Source of the DNA: Microbispora catharanthi
GTDB lineage: Bacteria; Actinomycetota; Actinomycetes; Streptosporangiales; Streptosporangiaceae
Length of the DNA: 64,000 nt
Assembly: GCF_006334915.2 (NCBI RefSeq)
Contig: NZ_VDMA02000017.1
Location: 1-64,000 of the forward strand
Reading direction: 5' to 3'
Every line of letters begins with the position of its first letter. The stretch's first letter is position 1. Below are positions 16,420 through 23,493 of the stretch, piece after piece. The notes beneath the pieces were generated by a model. The model was not told the DNA's origin and searched no databases. It saw nothing but the letters and a program-made list of their open reading frames with translations. Both the position numbers and the translations under genes were made by a program.

Positions 16420-17106
16420 TCACTGGGCCGCCTCCCTGAGCACGAATCCCACTCCGCGTACGGTGTGCACGATGCGCGGCTCGCCCCCTGCCTCGAGCTT
16501 GCGCCTGAGGTAGCCGACGAACGTGTCCACGGCGTTGCCGGTCACCGCGAAGTCGTATCCCCAGACCCGTTCGAGCAGCGTGTCGCGGGACAGCACGATC
16601 CCGGCGTTGTGGGCGAGCACCTCCAGCAGGTCGAACTCCCGCCGGCTCAGCTCGACCGGCCGGCCGTCGATCACGACCCGCCGCCCGGCCGGGTCCACGG
16701 TCAGGCGGCCCACCCGCACGACGGCGCCCGGAGGACGGCCCGCCCGGCGCAGCAGGGCGCGCAACCGCAGGACCACCTCCCGCAGTTCGAACGGCTTCAC
16801 CACGTAGTCGTCCGCCCCGGCGGCGAGGCCGGCGACCCGGTCGGTCACCTCGTCCATGGCCGACAGCATCAGCACCGGAACCTCCGACCGGCCCGACCGC
16901 AGGCGCTCGCACACCTCGATCCCCGACACGCCGGGCATCGACACGTCGAGGACGACCGCATCCGGTGCCGCGCGGTGGACGAGTTCCAGCGCCTCGCGTC
17001 CCGAGGTGGTCACGTCCACGTCGAATCCCTCCACGCGCAGACCACGTCGTAACGCGCGCAGGATGGCCGGATCGTCGTCGACGACGAGAACCCGGTATCT
17101 CGTCAT
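16420..17106 (-). CDS. response regulator, OmpR/PhoB family
   Basis: 228 residues. The receiver domain has acidic residues DDD at 10-12, the phosphorylation site Asp54 (VVLDVSMPG) and the Lys of YVVKPF near 104. The C-terminal winged helix carries RREFDLLEVLAHNAG and VDTFVGYLRRKLE, typical of OmpR/PhoB. It is the first gene of an operon with the kinase downstream. AGGAG precedes the ATG. The proximity of an L,D-transpeptidase hints at cell-wall stress control; that link is inference. Confidence 0.93.
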   Translation of the reverse strand: MTRYRVLVVDDDPAILRALRRGLRVEGFDVDVTTSGREALELVHRAAPDAVVLDVSMPGVSGIEVCERLRSGRSEVPVLMLSAMDEVTDRVAGLAAGADDYVVKPFELREVVLRLRALLRRAGRPPGAVVRVGRLTVDPAGRRVVIDGRPVELSRREFDLLEVLAHNAGIVLSRDTLLERVWGYDFAVTGNAVDTFVGYLRRKLEAGGEPRIVHTVRGVGFVLREAAQ

Positions 17107-17529
17107 GGCAGGGCTCCTGCTGCTTCGGGAGCGACCGGCGGGAGGATGACCGGCCGCCCTCGTGATCTCTTCCGAGGTCGGGAGTGGGCGGGGGCGTCGG
17201 CGTACGGCCGGGGGGTGGACCAGGAGCGGGAACCTACCAGGCGCCGACGGCGGAAGTCGATCTCCAATCTACGGCACCGCTCGCGGGCCGGGACGTCGCG
17301 CGTCAGGGACCGTCCGCCGGGGCGCGGCGATCCTCGAAGGGCCGCACGGCCTTCGCACGGCCTTCGCACGGCCTTCGCACGGCCTTCGCAAGGAGCCCGG
17401 CGGCGGGAGTCATCCACGAAGAGCCGCGACGGCTTGCCAGAGATATGCCAGAAACGTTCGCCATCATCCCTGCCGAGCGGCTCACGCGGCCGTTCCCCCG
17501 GCACCCCCGAGATCAGTGCGGAGCATTCG
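17107..17529. other. divergent intergenic region of 423 nt
   Basis: It separates the response regulator from the serine hydrolase and should contain both promoters. Its only distinctive content is the 11-bp tandem repeat at 17345-17388. Open frames reading through the region have no protein character. Confidence 0.6.
17345..17388. repeat. four tandem 11-bp repeats
   Basis: The unit CACGGCCTTCG is repeated four times without change at 17345, 17356, 17367 and 17378. The period of 11 bp is about one DNA turn, which would place binding sites on one face of the helix. It could be a regulator binding array or only slippage. Confidence 0.85.
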
Positions 17530-18672
17530 ATGCGATCACGATTCCTCCCGGTCGCCGCGGCGACGGCCGCGGCGGCTCTGGCGGCGGGCACGACCCCCGC
17601 CCAGGCCACAGCCCGGACCGGGGGGCCGCCCGCCGGCTCTGCGGCCGTGGCGGCCTTCCTTCCCTCCACGTCGTCGCCGCTCGATCCGATGGCGTTCGCC
17701 GTGCTGCGCCCGTCCGCCCACCCCGTCGAACTGCGGAGTGCCCCGCGCTCCCTGTCGGTGACGTACACGTTCCAGGGCAGGAAGTACACGCTCGACGACT
17801 ACCTCGCCAGGTCGAAGGCGAACGGCTTCGTCGTCCTCGACGGACAGAAGGTCGTGTACGAGCGCTACCGCGCCGCCGGGCCGAACACCCGGTTCCAGTC
17901 CTGGTCCATGGCGAAGTCCTTCACCTCGGCGGCGGTCGGCATCGCCCTGTACGAACGCCGCATCCACTCCATCGACGACCCGGTGACGCGGTACCTGCCC
18001 GAACTGCGCGCCTCCGGCTACGACGGCGTCTCCATCCGGAACCTGCTGCGGATGTCGTCCGGGATCGACTGGAACGAGCGGGCCGACGTGCCGAAGACGC
18101 AACTGGCCGCGCATCGCGGTTTCCCGGTCAAGCGGCTCGCGCAGCGGCAGGTACGCGGCTGGGAGCCGGGCAGCAGATTCGAGTACACCAGCATGAACAC
18201 GTTCGTCCTCGCCCGGCTGGTGAGCGAGGTGACGGGCATGCCCTACCACCGCTACGTCGAGGAGAAGATCTGGAAGCCGGCCGGTATGGCCTCCACGGCC
18301 CGCATCGGCGGCGACTCCCATGACGACCTGGGATATTGCTGCTACTACGCGACTGACCGCGACTTCGCCCGGTTCGGCCTGCTGTACCTCGGCAAGGGCC
18401 GCGCCGGTGGACGCCAGGTGGTGCCGCGGGCGTGGGTGGAGGAGTCGACCCGGCCTTCCGCCTCCTTCAATCCGGATTACGGCCTGCACTGGTGGCTGGG
18501 TGGCGGGGGCCAGGACGACTTCATGGCCGCGGGATTCGGCGGCCAGTACATCTACGTCTCGCCCGAACACCAGGTCGTGATCGTCAAGTCGGCCCTTTCC
18601 GCCTCGCAGGACCAGGGAGAGGCGCTGTCCGCCTTCCGCGCGGTGGCGGCCGAGGTGGCGAGAACACGCTGA
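17530..18672 (+). CDS. secreted serine hydrolase, beta-lactamase/NylB fold
   Basis: 380 residues from the ATG at 17530, which has GGAG upstream. A signal peptide (RSRFLPVAAATAAAALAAGT) is followed by a class C beta-lactamase-type domain. The catalytic S-x-x-K is SMAK in SWSMAKSFTSAAVG. The tyrosine motif appears as EYTSMNT, and the third element as AGFGGQYIYVSPEHQVVIV. Relatives include 6-aminohexanoate-dimer hydrolase, esterases and D,D-peptidases. It probably cleaves an ester or amide outside the cell. The exact substrate is not predictable. Confidence 0.9.
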   Translation: MRSRFLPVAAATAAAALAAGTTPAQATARTGGPPAGSAAVAAFLPSTSSPLDPMAFAVLRPSAHPVELRSAPRSLSVTYTFQGRKYTLDDYLARSKANGFVVLDGQKVVYERYRAAGPNTRFQSWSMAKSFTSAAVGIALYERRIHSIDDPVTRYLPELRASGYDGVSIRNLLRMSSGIDWNERADVPKTQLAAHRGFPVKRLAQRQVRGWEPGSRFEYTSMNTFVLARLVSEVTGMPYHRYVEEKIWKPAGMASTARIGGDSHDDLGYCCYYATDRDFARFGLLYLGKGRAGGRQVVPRAWVEESTRPSASFNPDYGLHWWLGGGGQDDFMAAGFGGQYIYVSPEHQVVIVKSALSASQDQGEALSAFRAVAAEVARTR

Positions 18673-18811
18673 CGCGGCCTGCCTCCAGGCGCTCCCGCTG
18701 CCCCGGCCGTAGGCCGGAGAGCTCGACTGCCGGCTTCGACTGGCGGACTCGCCGAGGAATAACCGGGTAGGCGAGGGAGAGCAGGAGAACACCGACGAAG
18801 GGAGGAACGTC

Positions 18812-19009
18812 ATGGCCGACGCACCGAACCCGATCCAGCTGCAGAAGCACCTGAAGGGCGTGGACTATCCGGCAGGGAAGTCGGACCTGGTCCGTACGGC
18901 TCGGGATCAGGGCGCGGACGACACCATCGTCAACGCGCTCGAACGCATCCCGGACCGGCAGTACGACGGTCCCAACGCGGTCAGCAAGGCGGTCACCGAG
19001 GCCAGGTGA
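18812..19009 (+). CDS. DUF2795 family small protein
   Basis: 65 residues. The pattern QLQKHLKGVDYPAGKSDLV, then ARDQGADD and a closing ALERIPDRQYDGPNAVSKAV, is the DUF2795 signature. These are small acidic helical proteins of unknown role that are common in actinobacteria. ATG with a strong GGGAGG. It is followed by a large hairpin. Confidence 0.9.
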   Translation: MADAPNPIQLQKHLKGVDYPAGKSDLVRTARDQGADDTIVNALERIPDRQYDGPNAVSKAVTEAR

Positions 19010-19079
19010 GACGCCGGGCGAACCCGGGACGGTGATGTCCGGCGCCCCGCCGCCGAGCGGGGCGGCAACCACCGGATGA

Positions 19080-19128
19080 CGTCGGGCGGGCGGTGGGCGG
19101 AGACATTCCGTGCCCCGCCCGCCCGACG
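19080..19128. terminator. large GC hairpin after DUF2795 gene
   Basis: A perfect 13-bp stem (19080-19092 with 19116-19128) encloses a second pairing of GGGC with GCCC. It lies 70 bp after the DUF2795 stop and upstream of the phosphotransferase promoter, so it should insulate the two. Confidence 0.65.
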
Positions 19129-19243
19129 CGTGCCGGGGGTGGTGATCCGCCCTGGCGTCGCGAGCACCGCGGCCACGGCCGCCGAGGTGTGTACGCACCT
19201 TTAGTGAACGTTGCGTCTCCAACGCGTGAGTTTTACTCTGAAT

Positions 19244-19262
19244 AGAGAACGTTGGGTTCTCT
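19244..19262. promoter_or_regulatory. palindrome upstream of the rifampin-phosphotransferase-like gene
   Basis: AGAGAACGTTGGGTTCTCT has perfect 7-bp arms and a 5-bp centre, 33 bp before the ATG. A related GAACGTTG lies at 19206. The surrounding sequence is AT-rich, as expected for a promoter. It could be the operator of the TetR encoded downstream. It is not the known rifamycin-associated element. Confidence 0.55.
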
Positions 19263-19295
19263 AATTCACGTGGATCAGGCTCGCGAGGAGAAGGC

Positions 19296-21743
19296 ATGGC
19301 ACTCGTCGCCCCCCTGGAGGCCTTCGGGCGAGACGACCTCGACCTGGCCGGAGGGAAGGGAGCCAATCTGGGCGAGCTGGTCCGGGGCGGTTTCCCCGTC
19401 CCGGCCGGGTTCGTCGTCACCACCGCCGCTCACGAGATGGCCGCCCGGAGCGCCGGGGCAGGCGGACCGGCATCGGCGATCCCGGACATGCCGCGCGAGG
19501 TGCGGGAAACCGTGGTCGCCGCCTACACGGTGCTCGGCCGCGGGCCCGTCGCGGTGCGGTCCAGCGCCACCGCCGAGGACCTGCCGGGCGCCGCGTTCGC
19601 CGGGCAGCAGGACACCTATCTCAACGTCGTCGGCGAGCAGGCGCTGGTCGACGCCGTGTGCCGGTGCTGGGCCTCGCTGTGGAACGAGCGTGCCGTGGCC
19701 TACCGCCGCAGGCTGGGCATCCCCGACGACGGGGTGAGCACCGCCGTGGTGGTGCAGAGCATGGTCGAGGCCGACACGGCGGGCGTGATGTTCACCGCCG
19801 ACCCGGTGAGCGGCGACCGCTCCCGCGTCGTGGTCGACGCGAGCAGCGGCCTGGGCGAGGCCGTCGTCTCCGGTCTGGTCACGCCCGACCACTACGTGCT
19901 CGACGCCGCCGGCCGGGTCGTCTCCCATACGGCGGGCCGCCGCGAGGCGGTCGTCCGCGCCGTCGCGGGCGGCGGCGTCACCCGCGAGAGCGGCGAGGCG
20001 GCGGCCGGCCCCGGGCTGCCTCCCTCGGCCCTGCGGGAGCTGGCCGAGCTGGGCGGTGAGGTGGCGGCCCTGTTCGGCCGTCCCCAGGACATCGAGTGGG
20101 CCCGTGCGGACGGCCGGCTCTGGCTGCTGCAGGCCCGGCCGATGACCGCGCTGCCGCCACCCCCGGTGGGGCGGCTCAACCCGCTGCGCCGGAGGATCGC
20201 CTCGGTCCTCGTCGAGTACGTGCCGGTGCGGCCCTATCCGATCGACATGTCGACCTGGCTGCCGTACGGCCCCGCCGGGCTCATGGCCAAGGTGACCGAG
20301 AGCTTCGGCATCCGCGGCGCGTTCGCCGACTTCCTCCAGGAGGAGGACGGGGTCGTCTACCGGCTGGTGCCGCCGCGTCCGCGGCCCGCGCTCGGCCTGC
20401 TCGCCGCGCCGTTCCGGGTCGCGGCCCGGGCCCGGCGTTTCGACCCCGCCCGGTGGACGGAGGACCCGCGGTTCCTCCGGCTCCTGACCGCTGCGAGGGA
20501 ACTGTCCGGGCGCGACCTGTCCGCCCTGCCGTGGCGCGAGCTGCTCCGGGTGCCCCGCGAGGCGCTCGACGTCGTGCAGCCGGTGGCCGGCCTGCGCATC
20601 GACTATCTGCCGCGGACCGGGTTCGCGCTCCTGCGGCTGCTGCTGTCGCTGCGGTGGCTGGGCGAGGCGGACCGGTTCGGCGAGCTCATCAGTGGTGCGC
20701 GCACCCGCACCGGCGACGCCAACAGGGCCCTGGCGGAGCTGGCCGAGGAGGCCGGGCGCACCGGAGCGCTCGACGCCGACCCGATGCCCGAGGAGTTCGC
20801 GGCCAGGCTGCGGGCGTTCCTCGCCGAGTACGGCCACCGCGAGACCGCGAGCCCGCTGCTGGTCACCACGCCCACCTGGTCCGACGCCCCGGAGACGGTG
20901 CTCGGCATGATCCGCGTGCTGGCCGAGGGGCGTGATCCGAGCGCCCACTCCGGCCTCGCGTCCACGTCCGGCCCCGATTCCGGCACGGCGCTCGAGCGGC
21001 TGCTCGCCCATCCCCGGCTGCGGGGCGATCGCGCCCGGCGGGACCGAATGGCGCGCCGGGTGCGGGCCGCCCGCGCCGGCATCGCGTTCCGCGAGGACAG
21101 CCACTTCTACTTCACTCTGCCCCTGCCCGTGCTGCGCGGGTCCCTGCTGGAGATCGGCCGCCGGCTGCGCGAGGCGGGCGTGCTGGACAAGGAGGAGGAC
21201 GTCTTCCACCTGCGCCTGGAGGAACTGGAGGCGATCGGCGACCTGACGACGGCCGGGCCGGAGCGGACGGAGGCGCTGCGCGCGGCGGTGCTGCGCAGAG
21301 CGGCCAAAAGGGAGGAGCTGGCGGGTGTCCGGCTCATCGACCCTGCCGCGATCTTCCCTGCCCGCTCGGAGGAAGGCGCCCTAGTGTCCGGGACGCCCGC
21401 CGGCGGCGGGCGGGCCACGGGACCGGTGAAGGTCATCCGCCGGCCCGCGGACTTCGGCCGCCTCAGCCGGGGTGACGTGCTCGTCTGCCCCTACACCAAC
21501 CCGTCGTGGACACCGCTCTTCCAGCGGGCGGCGGCCGTCGTGGTCGACACCGGTGGAATCGCCTCGCACGCCGCGATCGTGGCCAGGGAGTACGGCATCC
21601 CCGCCGTCATGGGCACCGGCCGGGGCACCTCGATCCTCGACGACGGCCAGGTGGTGACCGTGGACGGCGGCACGGGCCACGTGTTCCCGGCGCCGGCGGA
21701 CGACGCGGAGGGCCGTGCGGACGTCCACGGCGCCCGCGCCTGA
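19296..21743 (+). CDS. PEP/pyruvate-binding phosphotransferase, rifampin phosphotransferase-like
   Basis: 815 residues with the three-part layout of PEP synthase and Rph. An ATP-grasp domain is at 1-300 (LAGGKGANLGELVRGGFPVP, then AVRSSATAEDLPGAAFAGQQ). The middle is variable and mostly helical (about 300-690). The C-terminal swivelling domain contains GGIASHAAIVAREYGIPAV with the phosphocarrier His. Rph enzymes use ATP to phosphorylate and inactivate rifamycins. The length is slightly below the usual 865, and no PEP-binding TIM barrel is present, which favours Rph-like over PEP synthase. Rifampin as substrate is an inference. A TetR gene follows. Confidence 0.8.
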   Translation: MALVAPLEAFGRDDLDLAGGKGANLGELVRGGFPVPAGFVVTTAAHEMAARSAGAGGPASAIPDMPREVRETVVAAYTVLGRGPVAVRSSATAEDLPGAAFAGQQDTYLNVVGEQALVDAVCRCWASLWNERAVAYRRRLGIPDDGVSTAVVVQSMVEADTAGVMFTADPVSGDRSRVVVDASSGLGEAVVSGLVTPDHYVLDAAGRVVSHTAGRREAVVRAVAGGGVTRESGEAAAGPGLPPSALRELAELGGEVAALFGRPQDIEWARADGRLWLLQARPMTALPPPPVGRLNPLRRRIASVLVEYVPVRPYPIDMSTWLPYGPAGLMAKVTESFGIRGAFADFLQEEDGVVYRLVPPRPRPALGLLAAPFRVAARARRFDPARWTEDPRFLRLLTAARELSGRDLSALPWRELLRVPREALDVVQPVAGLRIDYLPRTGFALLRLLLSLRWLGEADRFGELISGARTRTGDANRALAELAEEAGRTGALDADPMPEEFAARLRAFLAEYGHRETASPLLVTTPTWSDAPETVLGMIRVLAEGRDPSAHSGLASTSGPDSGTALERLLAHPRLRGDRARRDRMARRVRAARAGIAFREDSHFYFTLPLPVLRGSLLEIGRRLREAGVLDKEEDVFHLRLEELEAIGDLTTAGPERTEALRAAVLRRAAKREELAGVRLIDPAAIFPARSEEGALVSGTPAGGGRATGPVKVIRRPADFGRLSRGDVLVCPYTNPSWTPLFQRAAAVVVDTGGIASHAAIVAREYGIPAVMGTGRGTSILDDGQVVTVDGGTGHVFPAPADDAEGRADVHGARA

Positions 21744-21792
21744 GCACGGAGCGCGCGTCCCCGCCGGGGAACGGCCTCCGTAGGATTCCAGC

Positions 21793-22383
21793 ATGGTCAC
21801 CGACCACCGCAAGCTGCCGCGTCGCCGGGGAGAAGCGCTCAACGCGGCGATCTTCCAGGCGACGCTCGACGAGCTGGCCGAGGCCGGCTACGCCGGGCTC
21901 ACGATGGAACGGGTGGCCGAGCGCGCGCGGGCCGGCAAGGCCTCGCTGTACCGGCGCTGGCCCACCCGCATCGAGCTGGTGATGGACGCCGTCTACCACG
22001 TGCTGCCCGTCCCGTCGTCGGTGCCGGACACGGGCTCCCTGCGTACCGACGTCCTGGCGGCGCTGCGGGAGGCGGCCCGCTTGCTGTCCGGACCGGCGGG
22101 AGAGGCCATGCGCGGGCTGCTCAGCGAGGCGCTGGCCGACGAGGCGAGGGCCGCCGCGTTCCGGCGCAGGTCCCACGGTCTGGGCCGCAGCTTGATGCAG
22201 GAGATCACCCGCCGGGCGGTCGAACGCGGCGAGATCGACGCGAGCGCCGTCACTCCCCGCCGGTTGGACGCCGGCCAGGCGCTGCTCAGGCAGCACTTCC
22301 TGTTCGCGGGACCACCCATCCCGGACGAGCTGATCGTCCAGATCGTCGACGAGGTCGTGGTGCCGCTGCTCACGCGCCGCTGA
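21793..22383 (+). CDS. TetR/AcrR family regulator
   Basis: 196 residues. The N-terminal HTH is seen as LNAAIFQATLDELAEAGYAG followed by TMERVAERARAGKASLYRRW, the TetR signature ending in the YRRWP-type turn. The C-terminal domain matches the TetR_C group with a RQHFLFAGPPIPDELI segment. It begins 49 bp after the phosphotransferase-like gene and probably shares its transcript or controls it. Confidence 0.9.
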   Translation: MVTDHRKLPRRRGEALNAAIFQATLDELAEAGYAGLTMERVAERARAGKASLYRRWPTRIELVMDAVYHVLPVPSSVPDTGSLRTDVLAALREAARLLSGPAGEAMRGLLSEALADEARAAAFRRRSHGLGRSLMQEITRRAVERGEIDASAVTPRRLDAGQALLRQHFLFAGPPIPDELIVQIVDEVVVPLLTRR

Positions 22384-22464
22384 GCCGCCCGGCGTGCCGC
22401 GGACGTGAAGCGGCAGCGCCGGAGGCGCGCGGCGCGAGCGGCGGCGGTGTCAGGGGCGGCGGTG

Positions 22465-23292
22465 TCAGGACCAGACGGCGGCGATCGGCTCGGCGAGGGC
22501 GGCGGCCTGGTCGATCCCCGCCGCGAAGGCCGGTCCCCACAGGGCCGGATCGAGGACGTTCTGGCCGAACACCGCGACCGACGCCGTGTCGGGGTGGACG
22601 ACGTACGACGTGGCCGCGCCCGCCTGCGCCATCTCGGCCTCCAGGACGGCCCGGGGGGTCAGATTGCCGAGCGGTTCGAGCACCACGAGCGCACGGGCGC
22701 CCTCCGCGAGGTCGGCGTTGGTCGCCGAGCGGACCCCGCCGTCCACGTACCTGCGGCCGTTGATCTCCACTGGCGGGAAGACCATCGGCACGGCGCAGCT
22801 CGACGCGACGGCGAGCACCAGCGGCGTGCCGGAGGACCGGTCCCACACGACGAACTCGCCGGTGGCCGCGTCCACGCTGGTGATCAGGAGCTCGCGCTCG
22901 GGCCACTCCTTCACCGGCAGCCGTTCGCCGACCGCCGCGAGCCGCTCGGCGTAGTGGTCGACCCTGGCCGCCAGAGCCATCTGCCCGACCCTGCGGCGGG
23001 CCTCCCGCCGGTCGAGGTTCGGATCGAACATGATGGCGAACGCCTGCAGGACCTCGTCCATGTGGTCGACGGCCGGGGGCGGGCCGGTGTCCACCTCGGC
23101 CTGGTGGGCGATCGCCTCCTCCAGGTCGGCGCCGGTGGCCACGAGCGTGCCGACGACCGAGCCGGCCGAGGTGCCGACAATCCGGTCCGCCGTCCCCAGG
23201 TCGACGCCGAGGCGGCGCAGGCCGGTGACGATCCCCGCCTCCCAGGCGATGCCGGCGACTCCTCCGCCGCCGAGCACGAGAGCAGTAGTCAT
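22465..23292 (-). CDS. patatin-like phospholipase
   Basis: 275 residues covering a full patatin domain. The oxyanion motif GGGGVAG (8-14), the nucleophile elbow GTSAGS (about 40-45) and the Asp motif DGGVRSATNADL (about 174-185) are all present, so the Ser-Asp dyad is intact. No signal peptide is seen, so it is probably cytoplasmic or membrane-associated. It should hydrolyse lipid acyl esters. It is divergent from the xyloglucanase gene. Confidence 0.9.
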   Translation of the reverse strand: MTTALVLGGGGVAGIAWEAGIVTGLRRLGVDLGTADRIVGTSAGSVVGTLVATGADLEEAIAHQAEVDTGPPPAVDHMDEVLQAFAIMFDPNLDRREARRRVGQMALAARVDHYAERLAAVGERLPVKEWPERELLITSVDAATGEFVVWDRSSGTPLVLAVASSCAVPMVFPPVEINGRRYVDGGVRSATNADLAEGARALVVLEPLGNLTPRAVLEAEMAQAGAATSYVVHPDTASVAVFGQNVLDPALWGPAFAAGIDQAAALAEPIAAVWS

Positions 23293-23493
23293 AGCCAGAA
23301 TTATGTTCCACGTAGGCGCGTGCTCGGGCCGGGGTGAAACCGGTTGCGATTAGTGTGGACGCCAAACTATTGACGGCGCTTCCGCCGGTGTGTGAATCTT
23401 CCCTTCAGATTTCCATGCACGTGGGAGAAGGACGGTCAGGGTCCCCGCCTGGTCGTGCATGGCCGGTTGTCCGTGCTCGGAGGGAAACCGTCC

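Noticed and set aside
19200-19295. Rifamycin-associated element (RAE) upstream of the phosphotransferase-like gene
   Set aside because: The palindrome here (AGAGAAC-GTTGG-GTTCTCT) does not fit the GC-rich RAE as I know it.
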